A stretch of DNA of 64,000 nt from Solidesulfovibrio alcoholivorans DSM 5433 (GCF_000702665.1 NZ_JNJA01000018.1:1-64000); one strand, 5' to 3'; positions 39,301-49,507 are shown, numbered from the stretch's first letter. Numbers and translations are program-made. Notes: a model not told the origin generated them from the sequence alone.

Positions 39301-39455
39301 GCGCCGTCGTAGGTGGCCGAAACCTGCACCGTGGGCGGCACGATCTGCGGATACTGGGCCACGGGCAGGGTCAGGATGCAGATGGCCCCGACCAGGGTGA
39401 TGACGATGGAGATGACCGTGGAAAAGACCGGCCGCTCGATGAAGAAGTCGACCAT
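36345..39455 (-). CDS. RND efflux transporter, HAE1 family (inner-membrane pump)
   Basis: A 1036-residue pump, the family's usual length. The N-terminus FFIERPVFSTVISI is typical of AcrB/MexB. The proton-relay aspartates are intact in LAIGIVVDDAIVVVEAV (near 407). Two large periplasmic loops alternate with twelve membrane segments, and the C-terminal half repeats the fold. HAE1 pumps export hydrophobic drugs, dyes and bile-like compounds with an adaptor and an outer-membrane channel. The adaptor gene lies 9 bases upstream; no TolC-type channel gene or TetR regulator is adjacent, so a channel must come from elsewhere. Substrate unknown. Confidence 0.96.
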   Translation of the reverse strand: MVDFFIERPVFSTVISIVITLVGAICILTLPVAQYPQIVPPTVQVSATYDGASAQVVEESVATPIEQEVNGAQDMLYMNSVSSNDGRMVLNVTFDIARDLDLATVDVQNRVALANSRLPPEVTRRGISVKKQSPDMLLVINLNSPDGSRDTLFLNNYAKINITDALARVPGVGNVAVFGERDYGMRVWLDPDKLARLGLTATDVANAITQQNVQAPAGQIGMPPAPPGQEFQLTVQVKGRLADPEEFADIIVRTGKGAEIVRVRDVGRVELGSQSYSAFTRLNGKPTCTIQVFQLPGANALDVVAKIRAIMAEQAGYFPPGVAYTIPYDTTRFVTASIHEVVKTLFEAVLLVLVVVYIFLQNGRATLIPMLTVPVSLVGTFAFMQVFGFSINTLTLFGLVLAIGIVVDDAIVVVEAVQHKIDHGKLPPKEATKAAMAEVAGPVIAISLVLISVFVPVAFMGGVTGRMYQQFALTLAVSVALSAICALTLSPALCALILRPASLPRGPLGAFFRGFNTLFERTTSGYAAGVRGAIRYFVLTLALLGAVLAGSYWLLTTLPTGFVPDEDQGYFIVNALLPEGASLERNDAVIKRLEEHLAADPAVADVLALGGYNLMTSTYSSYASAMFVILKPWEERATPQLSLDAVMDRARTHFAGMQEAMVMAFNPSPIPGLGTTGGFQFELQDRSGGPVADLARTAYGFMAEARTLPSVTGLFTDFSVDVPQLFYALDRDKVQTLGIPPSDVFGALQTYLGGLYVNDFNKFGRTYRVMLQAEPRFRRSPADIERFYARSASGDMVPLSTLGQTTDIRGPEYIRRFNLFRAVEISGGTPPGFSSGQSLTALADLAKKTLPQGFGYDWTGIAYQEVRSGSQSIYIFALALVMVFLVLAAQYESWAVPFAVILAVPLAVFGAMAAQMLRGLDNNVYAQIGLVMLIGLAAKNAILIVEFAKMRREAGDAPADAAVAASTLRFRPILMTSFAFILGVVPMLVASGAGAASRHALGTAVFGGMIAATILGVYFVPALYCYIQRAVERLRR

Positions 39456-39464
39456 GGCCGTTCC

Positions 39465-40670
39465 TTACGGTTTGACGGGCGCGGCGGCCGGCGCGGTTGC
39501 GGCGGTGGCGGGCTCCGGCGCGATCTTGACCGTGACGCCGGGCCGCACCTTGGACACGCCCTCGACAACCACCAGATCGCTCGGGGTCAGGCCGGAATCG
39601 ATGACGAACGAGCCGTCCTTGCTGCCGCCGAGCGTCACGGCCTTGGCCTCGATCACGTCGCCCGGGCCGACCACGTACACGGACTTGCTGCCCTGGATGT
39701 CGACAATGGCCCGCTGCGGCACGAGCAGCGCGCCCTGGCGGGTGTCGAGCAGGGCGCGGACCTTGGCGTACTGGCCGGGCTTGAGGAGGCCCTTGGGGTT
39801 GGGGAAGACGCCGCGCACGCCAAGGGTCGCGGTCTTGGCGTCCACGGCCCGCTCGGCCATGTCCGCCTCGCCCTTCTGCGGATAGACCGAGTCGTCGGCA
39901 AGCACCAGGGTCAGGGGGAATTCCTGTTCCTTGCCGTCGCGTTCCTGCATGGCCGCGACGAAGCCCAGGTAGTCGCGCTCGCTGATGGAGAAATCCACAT
40001 AGATGGGGTCGATGGAGGAAATTTCGGCGAGCAGGGTGTTGTCGCCCTTGCCGACGAGGTTGCCGACGTTGACCAGGGCCTTGCCGATGCGCCCGGTGAT
40101 GGGCGCGGTGACCTTCGTGTAGCCCAGGTCGCGTTCGGCCGTCTCCACCGCCGCCTTGGCGCTTTCGACGTTGGCCGCAAGCTCCCGCTGGTTGGTGAAC
40201 TTGGTGTCGTATTCGTCGCGGCTGACGGCGCGCTGCTTGTAGAGCTGCTCGAAGCGGCCGAAGTCGACCTGCGCCTTGGACAGGAGCGCCTGCTGGCGGG
40301 AGAGTTCCGCCTGGGCCTTGCGCAGGCTCTCCTGGTACTGGCGCGGCTCGATGACGAAAAGCAGGTCGCCCCTCTTGACGATCGCGCCTTCGGTGAAGAG
40401 CCGCTCCTTCAAATAGCCCTCGACCCGGGCCCGCACTTCGATGTTTTCCTTCGCCGCAAGCCGCCCCACGAATTCCGCCGTGACCGGCACGTCGGCGACC
40501 ACGGGTTTTTTGGCGGCCACCATCACCGCCGGCGCGGCCGGGGCTTTGGCGGTGGCCTTCTCTTTGTCGGCGTCGCCCTGGCCACAACCCGAAACGGCGA
40601 GGCACACGAGCATGGCAACGAGCAGGAAGATGCGGGAGGGGTACGGCGAACGTCTGCGGGAACGCGACAT
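39465..40670 (-). CDS. RND efflux periplasmic adaptor (membrane fusion lipoprotein)
   Basis: A 401-residue membrane-fusion protein of the AcrA/MexA type. The lipobox LAVSGC puts the acylated cysteine near residue 29. In order come a lipoyl half (VEGYLKERLFTEGAIVKRGDLLFVI), an alpha-helical hairpin (about 120-195), the second lipoyl half (APITGRIGKALVNVG) and the beta-barrel. It links the pump encoded 9 bases downstream to an outer-membrane channel. The ATG at 40670 follows AAGGAG. First gene of the two-gene operon, divergent from a chemoreceptor. Confidence 0.95.
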   Translation of the reverse strand: MSRSRRRSPYPSRIFLLVAMLVCLAVSGCGQGDADKEKATAKAPAAPAVMVAAKKPVVADVPVTAEFVGRLAAKENIEVRARVEGYLKERLFTEGAIVKRGDLLFVIEPRQYQESLRKAQAELSRQQALLSKAQVDFGRFEQLYKQRAVSRDEYDTKFTNQRELAANVESAKAAVETAERDLGYTKVTAPITGRIGKALVNVGNLVGKGDNTLLAEISSIDPIYVDFSISERDYLGFVAAMQERDGKEQEFPLTLVLADDSVYPQKGEADMAERAVDAKTATLGVRGVFPNPKGLLKPGQYAKVRALLDTRQGALLVPQRAIVDIQGSKSVYVVGPGDVIEAKAVTLGGSKDGSFVIDSGLTPSDLVVVEGVSKVRPGVTVKIAPEPATAATAPAAAPVKP

Positions 40671-41047
40671 GGGGGGCTCCTTGTCCGAGCGGTGCTTTTT
40701 CTAATTGCGTAAAGAGAGTTACACAGGCGGATGGAAAATGTCATCCCCCATGGCGCGTAAGCGTTCGTTCACCTGGGAACCATCCGCAATGCCACAGGAC
40801 GAATGCATGCAATACATCACAAAGAGCAGCGAAGCCGTCAGGATAACGACGTTTCGCCGACGCAGCAATGCGATCGGAAAACCAACATATCCCAAAATTT
40901 CATAATATTGCAATAAAATTTGTAATTTACTTCCGCTTCTTCCGTCATTTTTGTTCAATTTAGGCCGCAACCATGGTACTTGCCCAAAAATCCCCCTCTC
41001 ACTCGGTCCGGAAGGGGACGGAAACCGCATCCGCCAACGGAGTCGCC
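40671..41047. other. AT-rich divergent promoter region between efflux genes and chemoreceptor
   Basis: 377 bases with no convincing gene. An open frame at 40719-41030 on the minus strand lacks a ribosome binding site and domain features. The central part is AT-rich (around 40880-40960) and presumably carries divergent promoters. No regulator-type palindrome longer than 7 bp was recognised. Confidence 0.4.
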
Positions 41048-43108
41048 ATGTCGCTTCGCATCAAAGTCCTTGCCCCCACAGTGGCCCTGGTCCTGCTCGT
41101 CGCCGCCCTGTTCACCGCCACCTGGCTCGTCTCGCGCGGGCAGCGCCATGACGGCCTGGTTGTCAACATCGCCGGCCGCCAGCGCATGCTGTCCCAGAAG
41201 ATGGCCAAGGAAGCGCTGCTCGCGGAACTCGCGGCCGCCGCGGGCAAAGGCGACCCCGCGCTGCTGCAAAAGCTCGACGCCACCATAAGCGTTTTCGCGG
41301 TCAGCCTCGAAGCCCTGCGCGTGGGCGGCCAGGCCCCGACGACCCTGGCCCCTGACGGCCCCCGGGCCACCCTGCCCGTGCCCTCCGGGGAGGTGGCCGC
41401 GCAGCTTGCGACCGTGGCCGGGCTGTGGCGCGACTACGAGGGCCTGATCCGGGACGCGGCGACGCAAACGGGCAACCGCGACGCCACGGGGCTGCTTGCG
41501 GCCAGCGAACGCGTGAACGCGGCCATGGACAAGGCCGTGGGCATGCTCCAGGCCGAATCCGCGGCCCGCGTGGACACGTTGCTGCTGGTGCAGGGCCTGT
41601 TCCTGGCCCTGGCCGTGCTGCTCGGGCTGTATGCTTTCCTGGCCTTGCGCCGCACGGTCCTTGCGCCGCTTCGCCGGTGCATCGCCTTTGCGGAGGAAAT
41701 TGCCGCCGGCAACTACCGGGCGCGTTTTCCGGGCGAGATCACGGGCGAGCTCGGCCGGCTCAAGGACTCGCTTACGCGCATGCTCGCCGGCATCAAGGAC
41801 AAATTCTGCTTCATCGAGGGCGTCATCGCCGCCATCGCCGACACCTCGCCGTTCCTCATCCTCGACGCCGACGGCAGGATCACCCACGTGAACCAGCTGC
41901 TGCTCGACCAGCTGGAACGGACGGAAAAGCCCGCGGACATCGTCGGCATGACGCCCGGCCAGCTCTTTTTCGGCGACCCCACGCGCGAAACCCGCACGGA
42001 ACGGGCGGCCCGCACCCGCCAGTCCTTCCACGGCGAAATCGACATCAGCCTTCCCTCCGGAGACGTCAAAACCATCAGCATTTCGGCCACGCCCATCGCC
42101 GATGATGATGGCCGGCCGCTCGGGCTGTTCGGTTTCTACACGGACCTCACGAGCGCCAGGAAAATGCGGGAAAAACTCGACCGGCAGCGCGACAACCTGC
42201 TCACCCTCGGCCGCCAGGCCGAGGACGTGGCCAAGGCCGTGGCCGAAGCCACGAGCGAACTCTCCGGGCTCGTCACCAAGGCCTCGCGCGGAGCCCAGTT
42301 CCAGACCGGCAAGCTCGCGGCCTCGGGCGACGCCATGGCCGACATGGACGCCCGGGCCCGGGACATGTCCGGCCAGGCCAGGGAGGTGGCCGACGACGCC
42401 GCCACCGCCCTGGACAAGGCCCGCCAGGGCGACGCCGCCGTGTCCGAGGTCGCCTCCTCCATCGCCCGCATCAACGCCCTGTCCCAGGAAATGCGCCAGG
42501 GCATGGACGCGCTTGGCGGCCAGGCGCGGGAAATCGGGGCCATCACCACGGTCATCTCCGACATCGCCGACCAGACGAACCTGCTCGCGCTCAATGCCGC
42601 CATCGAGGCCGCGCGCGCCGGCGAGGCCGGGCGCGGTTTCGCCGTGGTCGCCGACGAGGTCAGAAAACTCGCGGAAAAGACCATGAACGCCACTCGCGAC
42701 GTGACCGACGCGGTCACGGCCATCCAGCAGGGCATCGGCCGCAACATCGCCTCCACCCAGGAATCCGGCCAGGCCGTGGAGGCCTGCACGGGACTGGCCG
42801 CCAATTCCGGCCAGTCCCTGGCCGCCATCGTGGAGATCGTCTCCCGCACCGCCGCGCGCGTGTCCGGCATGGCCGCACTGGCCGACGCCCTGGCCGCGCA
42901 GGGTGTGGGCATCACGCAAAACCTCGCGAGCATCCGCGGCGTGTCCGACGAGACCGTCTCTGGCATGCGCCAGGCGGCCGACGCCGTCTCGGACCTGGCC
43001 CAGCGCACGGGCGAGCTCGAGGCCCTCATCGAATGCCTGCGCGGCGAGCACGAGGCCGAATGCGTCACGGACCGGGGCGCGCCTAAGGCGCTTGCGGCCC
43101 GCAACTGA
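41048..43108 (+). CDS. Methyl-accepting chemotaxis protein with PilJ-type and PAS sensory domains
   Basis: A 686-residue receptor. A first membrane helix (about 6-28) leads into a PilJ/NarX-like periplasmic domain with the signature [17 protein letters not shown] second helix at about 178-200 is followed by a HAMP-like linker and a PAS domain at about 265-375. The signalling domain has the invariant tip [39 protein letters not shown] (given here in two blocks: [17 protein letters not shown] and [14 protein letters not shown]). ATG 41048 follows GGAG; the frame opens at 40973. The ligand is unknown; the N-terminal domain recalls nitrate/nitrite sensors. No CheW or CheA gene is nearby. Confidence 0.92.
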   Translation: MSLRIKVLAPTVALVLLVAALFTATWLVSRGQRHDGLVVNIAGRQRMLSQKMAKEALLAELAAAAGKGDPALLQKLDATISVFAVSLEALRVGGQAPTTLAPDGPRATLPVPSGEVAAQLATVAGLWRDYEGLIRDAATQTGNRDATGLLAASERVNAAMDKAVGMLQAESAARVDTLLLVQGLFLALAVLLGLYAFLALRRTVLAPLRRCIAFAEEIAAGNYRARFPGEITGELGRLKDSLTRMLAGIKDKFCFIEGVIAAIADTSPFLILDADGRITHVNQLLLDQLERTEKPADIVGMTPGQLFFGDPTRETRTERAARTRQSFHGEIDISLPSGDVKTISISATPIADDDGRPLGLFGFYTDLTSARKMREKLDRQRDNLLTLGRQAEDVAKAVAEATSELSGLVTKASRGAQFQTGKLAASGDAMADMDARARDMSGQAREVADDAATALDKARQGDAAVSEVASSIARINALSQEMRQGMDALGGQAREIGAITTVISDIADQTNLLALNAAIEAARAGEAGRGFAVVADEVRKLAEKTMNATRDVTDAVTAIQQGIGRNIASTQESGQAVEACTGLAANSGQSLAAIVEIVSRTAARVSGMAALADALAAQGVGITQNLASIRGVSDETVSGMRQAADAVSDLAQRTGELEALIECLRGEHEAECVTDRGAPKALAARN

Positions 43109-43214
43109 CCTCCCCGCCGCCTGCCCGGTTGACAGGGGCGGCGGGTTTGCAGCATGCCTGTTGTCCGGCTTTCCGCATCCGCCATCGCGGCCGCCCGACG
43201 CCAAGGAGTTTCGT

Positions 43215-43889
43215 ATGCTGCCCGCCTCGCTGCGCTTTTTCGGCCCCCGCCGCCAGGACTACCTGCCGGGGCTGCTCGACCACTACCGCCCCGTGGCCCG
43301 GGGCATGGCGCTTTTAAACGAAGCCCTCAAGCACGTCCTGGAAAAACGGCCGGACAAGGGCTTCCGCGTGCTCGTCAGCGAAACCGACATCCTGGAGGCC
43401 GAGGCCGACAAGGTCAAACGCCGCATCCGCAACCACCTGCCCCCGGGCTTTCTCATGGTCGTGGACAAGACGCTGTTCCTCGACTACACGCGCCGCCAGG
43501 ACGACATCCTCAACGCCGTGCAGGAGGCCGTCACCTGGCTCTACCTCGCGCCGTTCGACGTGCCGCCGCCCCTGGCCGAGGCCACGCGCCTGTGCGTCGA
43601 GGAAGCGGCCACGACCGTGGCCCTGCTGCAAGCGGCCCTGACCGAAGCGGTGAACTTCATCCTGCGCGGCAAAGGCGAGCGCGGCACGGTCAAGGCGCGA
43701 ATGCAGGACATCCGCACCCAGCACCTCAAGGTGGTCAAGGCCAAACGCGGGCTCATCGCCGCCGCCTACGCCTCGGACATGGAGTTCGCCCGCGTCTACC
43801 AGGTCATCCGGTTCGTGGAATACGTCTACCGGGCCAGCCACAGCGCCGAGAACTGCGCCGACCTCCTGCGGGCCATGCTCGCCCGCTGA
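43215..43889 (+). CDS. DUF47/PhoU-like protein (orphan copy)
   Basis: A 224-residue all-helical protein of the DUF47 family, related to PhoU. It begins LRFFGPRRQDYLPGLLDHY and has ADKVKRRIRNHLPPGF and DYTRRQDDILNAVQEAV, which match the family helices. DUF47 proteins usually control a PiT phosphate carrier encoded beside them. Here no transporter is adjacent, and a second DUF47 gene at 52402-53037 does sit next to PiT. The start at 43215 follows AAGGAG. perR follows 76 bases on. Confidence 0.85.
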   Translation: MLPASLRFFGPRRQDYLPGLLDHYRPVARGMALLNEALKHVLEKRPDKGFRVLVSETDILEAEADKVKRRIRNHLPPGFLMVVDKTLFLDYTRRQDDILNAVQEAVTWLYLAPFDVPPPLAEATRLCVEEAATTVALLQAALTEAVNFILRGKGERGTVKARMQDIRTQHLKVVKAKRGLIAAAYASDMEFARVYQVIRFVEYVYRASHSAENCADLLRAMLAR

Positions 43890-43965
43890 GCCCGCCGCCG
43901 AGGAACCCCATGGCCATTGGCGTCCCCCTCCCCCCAGCCTCCGCAATTTCGGAAAGCCCGCGCCC

Positions 43966-44421
43966 ATGAACGCCGCTCCTTCGCGCCTCGACGCCGTGGT
44001 CAGCCGCCTGCGCCGGATGGGACGCCGCATTTCCCCCCAGCGCCTGGCCATCCTGCGCGTGCTCGTGGAAAGCCCGCTCCATCCCACGGCCGAGGCCGTC
44101 CACCGCCTGCTTTTGCCCAACCATCCCGACATGAGCCTGGCCACGGTCTACAAGACCATCGCCGTGCTCAAGGAATGCGGCGAAATCCTGGAACTCCAGT
44201 TCAGCGGCCAGGACAACCGCTACGACGCCAGGCGCCCCGCACCCCATCCGCACTGCATCTGCCTCGCCTGCGGGGCCATCGCCGACCCGCCGGCGGACGG
44301 CCTGACCGAACTGACCGAGGCCCTGGCCCGGGCCAGCGGCTACGCCATCACTTCCCATCGCCTGGATTTCTACGGCCTGTGCCCGAAATGCCAGGCCGGC
44401 AAGAGCGAAGACCCGGCCTAG
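43966..44421 (+). CDS. perR: Fur-family regulator, PerR-like
   Basis: A 151-residue Fur-family repressor. The N-terminal winged helix contains RRISPQRLAILRVLVES and LATVYKTIAVLKECG. The metal region has HPHCICLACG and the last zinc pair CPKC; CLAC and CPKC would form the structural zinc site. The position directly upstream of katA argues for PerR (peroxide sensing) rather than Fur. The regulatory histidine/aspartate set was not verified. A terminator hairpin and a separate promoter lie between perR and katA. Confidence 0.82.
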   Translation: MNAAPSRLDAVVSRLRRMGRRISPQRLAILRVLVESPLHPTAEAVHRLLLPNHPDMSLATVYKTIAVLKECGEILELQFSGQDNRYDARRPAPHPHCICLACGAIADPPADGLTELTEALARASGYAITSHRLDFYGLCPKCQAGKSEDPA

Positions 44422-44465
44422 CTTTCCACGAAAAGTCTTTTTTCCCGGCCTCCCGCCAGCATTCC

Positions 44466-44500
44466 GCCGCTCCTTGCGCCAGGACGCTGCGGCTTTTTTT
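44466..44500 (+). terminator. Terminator after perR
   Basis: GCCGC and GCGGC form an imperfect stem with an inner TCCT/AGGA helix, followed by T7 at 44494-44500. It lies 45 bases after the perR stop. Confidence 0.65.
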
Positions 44501-44510
44501 CATTTTCCCG

Positions 44511-44539
44511 TTGCCATGTTTGCCTGCCTCTTGTAGAAA
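44511..44539 (+). promoter_or_regulatory. Putative katA promoter
   Basis: TTGCCA (44511-44516), 17 bases, TAGAAA (44534-44539), about 64 bases before the katA start. No canonical PerR box was recognised around it. Confidence 0.45.
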
Positions 44540-44602
44540 ATGACTATCCATAAAACCGGCCGCCCCCGGCGGCAAGAGGCCCATCGGCCAGGGAGACGGA
44601 AC

Positions 44603-46111
44603 ATGCCGGAAAAAAAGACCATGACCACGGGATTCGGCGCGCCTGTCGGCAACGACCTTAACACGGCAACAGCCGGCCCGCGCGGTCCCGCGCTCATGCA
44701 GGACGTGCACCTGTTGGAAAAGATGGCCCACTTCGACCGTGAACGCATCCCCGAACGCGTGGTCCATGCCAAGGGCGCGGGCGCGTACGGCTTCTTCGAG
44801 GTCACGGCCGACGTGACCCGCTACACCAAGGCGAAATTCCTTTCCGCCGTGGGCAAGCGCACGGAGGTCTTCGCGCGCTTTTCCACCGTGGGCGGCGAGC
44901 GCGGCTCGGCGGACAGCGCCCGCGACCCGCGCGGGTTCGCGCTCAAGTTCTACACCGAGGACGGCAACTACGACATGGTCGGCAACAACACGCCGGTCTT
45001 CTTCATCCGCGACCCGCTCAAGTTCCCGGATTTCATCCACACGCAAAAGCGCAATCCGCAGACCAACCTCAAAGACGCCAACATGTTCTGGGACTTCCTG
45101 TCGCTCACCCCGGAGTCCCTGCACCAGGTGACCGTGCTCTTCTCCGACCGCGGCACCCCGGACGGCTACCGCCACATGAACGGCTACAGCAGCCACACCT
45201 ACAAATGGTACAACGCCGCCGGCGAATACTTCTGGGTGAAATACCACTTCAAGACCGACCAGGGCATCAAGAACCTGACCCGCCAGGAGTCCGAGGCGCT
45301 GGCTGGCGGCAATCCCGACCACGCGACCGAAGACCTCCACAACGCCATCGCATCGGGCAACCCGCCCTCCTGGACCCTGGAAATGCAGATCATGACCCCG
45401 GAGCAGGCCAAGGACTACCGCTTCGACATTTTCGACGTGACCAAGGTCTGGCCCCACGCCGACGTGCCGCCCCTGGTCGTCGGCAGGCTCACCCTCGACC
45501 GCAACCCGGTCAACTACTTCGCCGAGGTGGAACAGGCGGCGTTCAATCCGAGCAACCTCGTGCCCGGCATCTCCGTTTCGCCGGACAAGATGCTGCAAGG
45601 CCGGCTCTTCTCCTACCACGACACCCACCTGCACCGCCTGGGCCCCAACTACCAGCTGATCCCGGTCAACGCGCCCAAGGCGGCCACGGTCGCCAACTAC
45701 CAGCGCGACGGCTTCATGCGCACCGACGACGGCGGCGGCGCGGGCCCCAACTACTGGCCCAACAGCTTCGGCGGCCCGTCTCCCGATCCCGCCGCCCTGG
45801 AGCCGCACTTCCCCCTCGAGGGCGAGGCCGGCCGCGACGTCTACACGCACCCCAACGACGACTTCTCCCAGCCCGGCGAGCTCTACCGCAAAGCCATGAA
45901 TGCCATGGACCGCGAGCATCTGGTCGGCAACATCGTGGAGCACCTGAAAAACGCCCTGCCCCGCATCCAGAAACGCCAATGCGCGCTGTTCTACAAGGCG
46001 GACGCGACCTGGGGCGAACGTGTGGCCGCGGGCCTCGGCCTGGACATGGCCGAGGTGCGAAATCTCGCGGCCATGAGCCAGGAAGACCGCGTCGCCGCTA
46101 CGGCATCGTAG
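44603..46111 (+). CDS. katA: Monofunctional heme catalase
   Basis: Catalase splits hydrogen peroxide to water and oxygen. The 502-residue small-subunit enzyme has the active-site histidine H55 in [12 protein letters not shown], the distal [15 protein letters not shown] segment, the conserved asparagine in [10 protein letters not shown], and the proximal heme tyrosine Y338 in [13 protein letters not shown]. The start at 44603 follows GGGAG; the frame extends upstream to 44540. It lies just downstream of the Fur-family regulator, the arrangement expected of a PerR-katA stress unit. Repeat copy 9 begins 38 bases after the stop. Confidence 0.96.
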   Translation: MPEKKTMTTGFGAPVGNDLNTATAGPRGPALMQDVHLLEKMAHFDRERIPERVVHAKGAGAYGFFEVTADVTRYTKAKFLSAVGKRTEVFARFSTVGGERGSADSARDPRGFALKFYTEDGNYDMVGNNTPVFFIRDPLKFPDFIHTQKRNPQTNLKDANMFWDFLSLTPESLHQVTVLFSDRGTPDGYRHMNGYSSHTYKWYNAAGEYFWVKYHFKTDQGIKNLTRQESEALAGGNPDHATEDLHNAIASGNPPSWTLEMQIMTPEQAKDYRFDIFDVTKVWPHADVPPLVVGRLTLDRNPVNYFAEVEQAAFNPSNLVPGISVSPDKMLQGRLFSYHDTHLHRLGPNYQLIPVNAPKAATVANYQRDGFMRTDDGGGAGPNYWPNSFGGPSPDPAALEPHFPLEGEAGRDVYTHPNDDFSQPGELYRKAMNAMDREHLVGNIVEHLKNALPRIQKRQCALFYKADATWGERVAAGLGLDMAEVRNLAAMSQEDRVAATAS

Positions 46112-46148
46112 GAGGAGAAGGAGAGAGAAGAGGGAAGAGGAAGAGAAG

Positions 46149-46195
46149 ATGCCTCCGGCGGCCAGGAGGGGATGATCCCCTCCCGGACCCTCCCC
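46149..46195 (+). repeat. Dispersed intergenic palindromic repeat, copy 9
   Basis: Plus orientation, 38 bases after the katA stop. It is preceded by a nearly pure A/G tract of about 38 bases and begins GATGCCTCCGGCGGCC. Confidence 0.85.
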
Positions 46196-46322
46196 GACGG
46201 CAAGCCTCCGGTCCCTACCGGACACATGGCCTTCCCGCCCGGCATGGCAGTCATTGCGACGCGTTCTCGGGGAGAAATCCCATTCCCCGAGCGAACAGGA
46301 AATATGCCGTGAAGAACTACGC

Positions 46323-46357
46323 GGGGGGCGCGCTTGCAGGCGCGCCCCCCCGTTTTT
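46323..46357 (+). terminator. Strong terminator hairpin between katA and the permease
   Basis: GGGGGGCGCGC and GCGCGCCCCCC form a perfect 11-bp stem with a 6-base loop, followed by T5 at 46353-46357. Oriented for the katA strand. Confidence 0.85.
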
Positions 46358-46384
46358 CCAGACAGCGTGCGGGCAGGCCGAGTC

Positions 46385-47962
46385 CTAGGACTCGGCCTCA
46401 AACGCCACAGCTTCGGCGGGTTCGGCCACACGCAGCTTGCTGTGCTTGATGCCGTACATGAAGTAGACGACCATGCCGATGACCATCCAGATAATCAGCC
46501 GCAACCAGGTGTCCAGCGGCAGGCCGGCGGCCAGATACAGACAGCTGAGACAGCCGAGGATGGGGGTGACGGGCATGAACGGCGTTTTGAAGGGCCGCGC
46601 CAGTCCGGGCTGCTTGTAGCGCAGCACCAGCACACCGGCGCAGACGATGGCGAAGGCGAACAGGGTGCCGATGGAAACCAGCTCGCCCAGGATGCCGATG
46701 GGGAAAAAGCCCGACACGAGGGCCACGGTCACGCCCGTGACGAGCGTGGTCATAAACGGCGTGCCGAACCGGGGATGGATCTTGGAAAACCCGGGCGGCA
46801 GCAGGCCGTCCCGGGACATGCTGAAGAAGATCCTGGGCTGGCCCAGCAGAAAGACCAGGATCACGGAGGTCAGGCCGGCGATGGCCCCCAGCTTCACCAG
46901 AATGGACAGCCAGGGCATGCCCATGACGTCGATGGCCACGGCCACGGGGTCGGACACGTTGAGCTTGGTGTAGGGGGCGACGCCCGTCAGCACCAGCGAC
47001 ACCAGCACGTAGAGGATGGTGCAGATGACCAGGGAGCCGAGGATGCCGATGGGCATGTCCCGTTGAGGGTTTCGCGCTTCCTGGGCCGTCGTGGAGACGG
47101 CGTCGAAGCCGATGTAGGCGAAAAAGACCACTCCCGCCGCCCGGACGATGCCCGAGACGCCGAAGTGGCCGAAGTCGCCGGTGTTTTGCGGAATAAATGG
47201 CAGCCAGTTGGCCGGGACGACATAGAAGAAGCCGACCCCGATCACCAGCAGCACGACGACGATCTTCAGCGCCACGATGCAGGCGTTGACCGTGGCCGAT
47301 TCCTTGATGCCCCGGATCAGCACGCCCGTGAGCAGCAGCACGATCAGGCAGGCCGGCAGGTTGAACAGGGTGACGGCCTGGGGAAGCCCGGCCGCGTCGA
47401 TCCCCGCCAGTTTCAGGTCCTTGGCGTAAGCCGCCAGCTGGTACCAGCCCTCGGGCGTGGACACGTGCATCTTCTCGAACAGGGTCTGGGTCACGTAGAC
47501 CAGATGCGTGCCGGGCGCGTCCATGAGCTGGGGCGGGATGTGGATGCCGAGGCTTTTGAGGAAGCTGACCATGTACCCCGACCAGCCCACGGCGACCGTG
47601 GCGGCGCAGACGGAGTATTCGAGGATGAGGTCCCAGCCGATAAACCAGGCCAGGAGTTCGCCGAGGGTGGCGTAGGCATAGGTGTAGGCACTGCCGGCGA
47701 TGGGGATCATCGACGCGAATTCCGCGTAGCACAGGCCGGCGAAGCCGCAGCACACCGCCGCCAGGAAGAACGAGAGCACGACGCTGGGGCCGGCGTATTC
47801 CGCCGCCGCCTTGCCCGTGAGCACGAAGATGCCCGCTCCTATGACCGCGCCGATGCCGATGGCGGTCAGGTTGACGGGGCCGAGGGTTTTCTTGAAGCCG
47901 CTATTGGCCTTTGCCTCTTGTTGCAGAGCCGTGACGCTTTTTCTTCTCCACAGAGTGTCCAT
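46385..47962 (-). CDS. APC-family amino acid permease (cationic amino-acid transporter type)
   Basis: A 525-residue permease with twelve or more membrane helices. The first helix carries [17 protein letters not shown], the APC substrate-binding signature. The order of helices and the segment [25 protein letters not shown] place it in the CAT/YfnA group of basic or neutral amino-acid importers. The specific substrate is not evident. It is encoded 369 bases downstream of the alanine dehydrogenase gene on the same strand, so uptake of alanine or a related amino acid for catabolism is an inference. Confidence 0.93.
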   Translation of the reverse strand: MDTLWRRKSVTALQQEAKANSGFKKTLGPVNLTAIGIGAVIGAGIFVLTGKAAAEYAGPSVVLSFFLAAVCCGFAGLCYAEFASMIPIAGSAYTYAYATLGELLAWFIGWDLILEYSVCAATVAVGWSGYMVSFLKSLGIHIPPQLMDAPGTHLVYVTQTLFEKMHVSTPEGWYQLAAYAKDLKLAGIDAAGLPQAVTLFNLPACLIVLLLTGVLIRGIKESATVNACIVALKIVVVLLVIGVGFFYVVPANWLPFIPQNTGDFGHFGVSGIVRAAGVVFFAYIGFDAVSTTAQEARNPQRDMPIGILGSLVICTILYVLVSLVLTGVAPYTKLNVSDPVAVAIDVMGMPWLSILVKLGAIAGLTSVILVFLLGQPRIFFSMSRDGLLPPGFSKIHPRFGTPFMTTLVTGVTVALVSGFFPIGILGELVSIGTLFAFAIVCAGVLVLRYKQPGLARPFKTPFMPVTPILGCLSCLYLAAGLPLDTWLRLIIWMVIGMVVYFMYGIKHSKLRVAEPAEAVAFEAES

Positions 47963-48331
47963 CGGATTTCCTTCGGGCTTTTAGAGGATATGCCTGAATT
48001 GGATTTCACAGGGGACCGACGCTGCCTGGCGATACCTCCTCGCTTTCCGTTGCGCGCCGCCGGCAGGGCGGCTGGGCGGTTGTGGTGTCCTTGCCTTCCA
48101 TGGCGCATCCCCGGGCTTTTATGAAATGCCGCGATAGGAAGCGCATGGTTTCCGATATATGCTGGGGACGGGCGGCGGGCCGCCGGAGCCCCTTCGCGGT
48201 CCTTGCCGGAACGGCGCGGGACGGTCCGCGGGCGCGCCCGGAGACGGCCGCCACGGCCGGGGAACCTCCCCGGCCGCGGCGGCCGCGTCCGTTGGCGAGG
48301 CGCGCGCGGGCATCCCGCCGGGCCGTGGGTC
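47963..48331. other. Intergenic region between ald and the permease gene
   Basis: 369 bases. It contains the large stem-loop at 48245-48285 just after ald and presumably the permease promoter nearer 47990-48150. On the minus strand a 46-codon frame (about 48006-48145) is open but unsupported. No riboswitch class was recognised. Confidence 0.4.
48245..48285. repeat. Very stable GC stem-loop after ald
   Basis: Arms 48245-48263 and 48267-48285 pair at 18 of 19 positions around a 3-base loop. It lies 46 bases after the ald stop. No T-run follows, so it may protect the mRNA end or pause transcription rather than terminate it. Confidence 0.6.
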
Positions 48332-49444
48332 CTACAGCAGGGATTCCACCGAAGTGTATTCGAGGCCGAAGGCGTCGGAGACGCCCTTGAAGGTGACCTT
48401 GCCGCCGACGACGTTGGCCCCGTTCTTGATCTCCAGGGTGTCGCGCATGGCCTGCTTCCAGCCCTTGGAGGCGATCTCCAGGGCATAGGGCAGCGTGGCG
48501 TTGGTCAGGGCCAGGGTCGAGGTTTTGGCCACCGCGCCGGGCATGTTGGCCACGCAGTAGTGGATCACGCCGTCCACGGTGTAGATGGGGTCGCCATGGG
48601 TCGTGGGCTTGGAGGTCTCGAAGCAGCCGCCCTGGTCGATGGCCACGTCCACGAGCACGGAGCCCTTCTTCATGGTCTTGAGCATATCGCGGGTGACGAG
48701 CTTGGGCGCTTTGGCGCCGGGGATGAGCACCGCGCCGATGACGACGTCCGCGCGGGCGACGAGGTCGCGGATGACGGCCGGGCTCGACATCAGGGGAATG
48801 CAGTTTTTGGGCATGATGTCGCTCAGGTAGCGCAGGCGGTCCAGGTCGAGGTCCAGGATGTAGACCTTCGCGCCCAGGCCGCAGGCCATCTTGGCCGCGT
48901 TGGCGCCCACTTCGCCGCCGCCGATGACCACCACCGTGCCGGGATCGACGCCGGGCACGCCGCCGAGCAGGATGCCCAGGCCCCCGTGCTCCATCTCCAG
49001 ATATTTCGCGCCCTGCTGGATGGCCATGCGGCCGGCCACTTCGCTCATGGGCGTGAGCAGCGGCAGCGAGCCGTCGGCCTTCTGCATGGTTTCGTAGGCG
49101 ATGCCCACGCACTTGCTCTTGATCAGCGCCATGGTCTGGCGCTCGTCGGCGGCCAGGTGCAGGTAGGTGAACACGATCTGCCCCTCGCGGATCAGGTCGT
49201 ACTCGGCGGGCATGGGCTCCTTGACGTGCATGACCATGTCGGCGCGCGCGTAGATGTCCTTGGCCGCGGCCACGATCTCGGCCCCGGCGGCCTTGTACGC
49301 GGCGTCCTCGAAGCCGCTGCCGGCCCCGGCGTTCTGTTCGACGAGGAGGGTATGGCCGTTTTGGCACATCACTTCCACGCCAGAGGGGGTCATGCAGACG
49401 CGATTTTCTTCGGATTTGATTTCCTTGAGGATGCCAACGATCAT
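48332..49444 (-). CDS. ald: Alanine dehydrogenase
   Basis: It converts L-alanine and NAD to pyruvate, ammonia and NADH. The 370-residue product fits the family length. It shows the N-terminal [10 protein letters not shown], the substrate segment [10 protein letters not shown], the Rossmann nucleotide-binding [17 protein letters not shown], and the conserved [13 protein letters not shown]. The start at 49444 gives the standard MIVGILKE N-terminus, with GGAG upstream; the longer frame is not supported. A sigma-54-type promoter lies 64 bases upstream, and a TyrR-like activator gene is next. This fits amino-acid-induced alanine catabolism. Confidence 0.95.
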   Translation of the reverse strand: MIVGILKEIKSEENRVCMTPSGVEVMCQNGHTLLVEQNAGAGSGFEDAAYKAAGAEIVAAAKDIYARADMVMHVKEPMPAEYDLIREGQIVFTYLHLAADERQTMALIKSKCVGIAYETMQKADGSLPLLTPMSEVAGRMAIQQGAKYLEMEHGGLGILLGGVPGVDPGTVVVIGGGEVGANAAKMACGLGAKVYILDLDLDRLRYLSDIMPKNCIPLMSSPAVIRDLVARADVVIGAVLIPGAKAPKLVTRDMLKTMKKGSVLVDVAIDQGGCFETSKPTTHGDPIYTVDGVIHYCVANMPGAVAKTSTLALTNATLPYALEIASKGWKQAMRDTLEIKNGANVVGGKVTFKGVSDAFGLEYTSVESLL

Positions 49445-49507
49445 GATCTTGCTCCGGTTTGATTTTGAGGTTGCGTGCGCCGCGCCCATGCGCGTTTCAG
49501 GCAGTTA

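Noticed and set aside
40719-41030. 103-codon open frame on the minus strand in the efflux/chemoreceptor intergenic region
   Set aside because: No ribosome binding site or recognisable domain, and it overlaps the likely divergent promoters.
44422-44602. PerR box ahead of katA
   Set aside because: No TTATAAT-N-ATTATAA-like inverted repeat was found; only a weak AT-rich stretch is present.
48006-48145. 46-codon minus-strand frame between ald and the permease
   Set aside because: Weak start, no features, and it lies in a region expected to hold the permease promoter.
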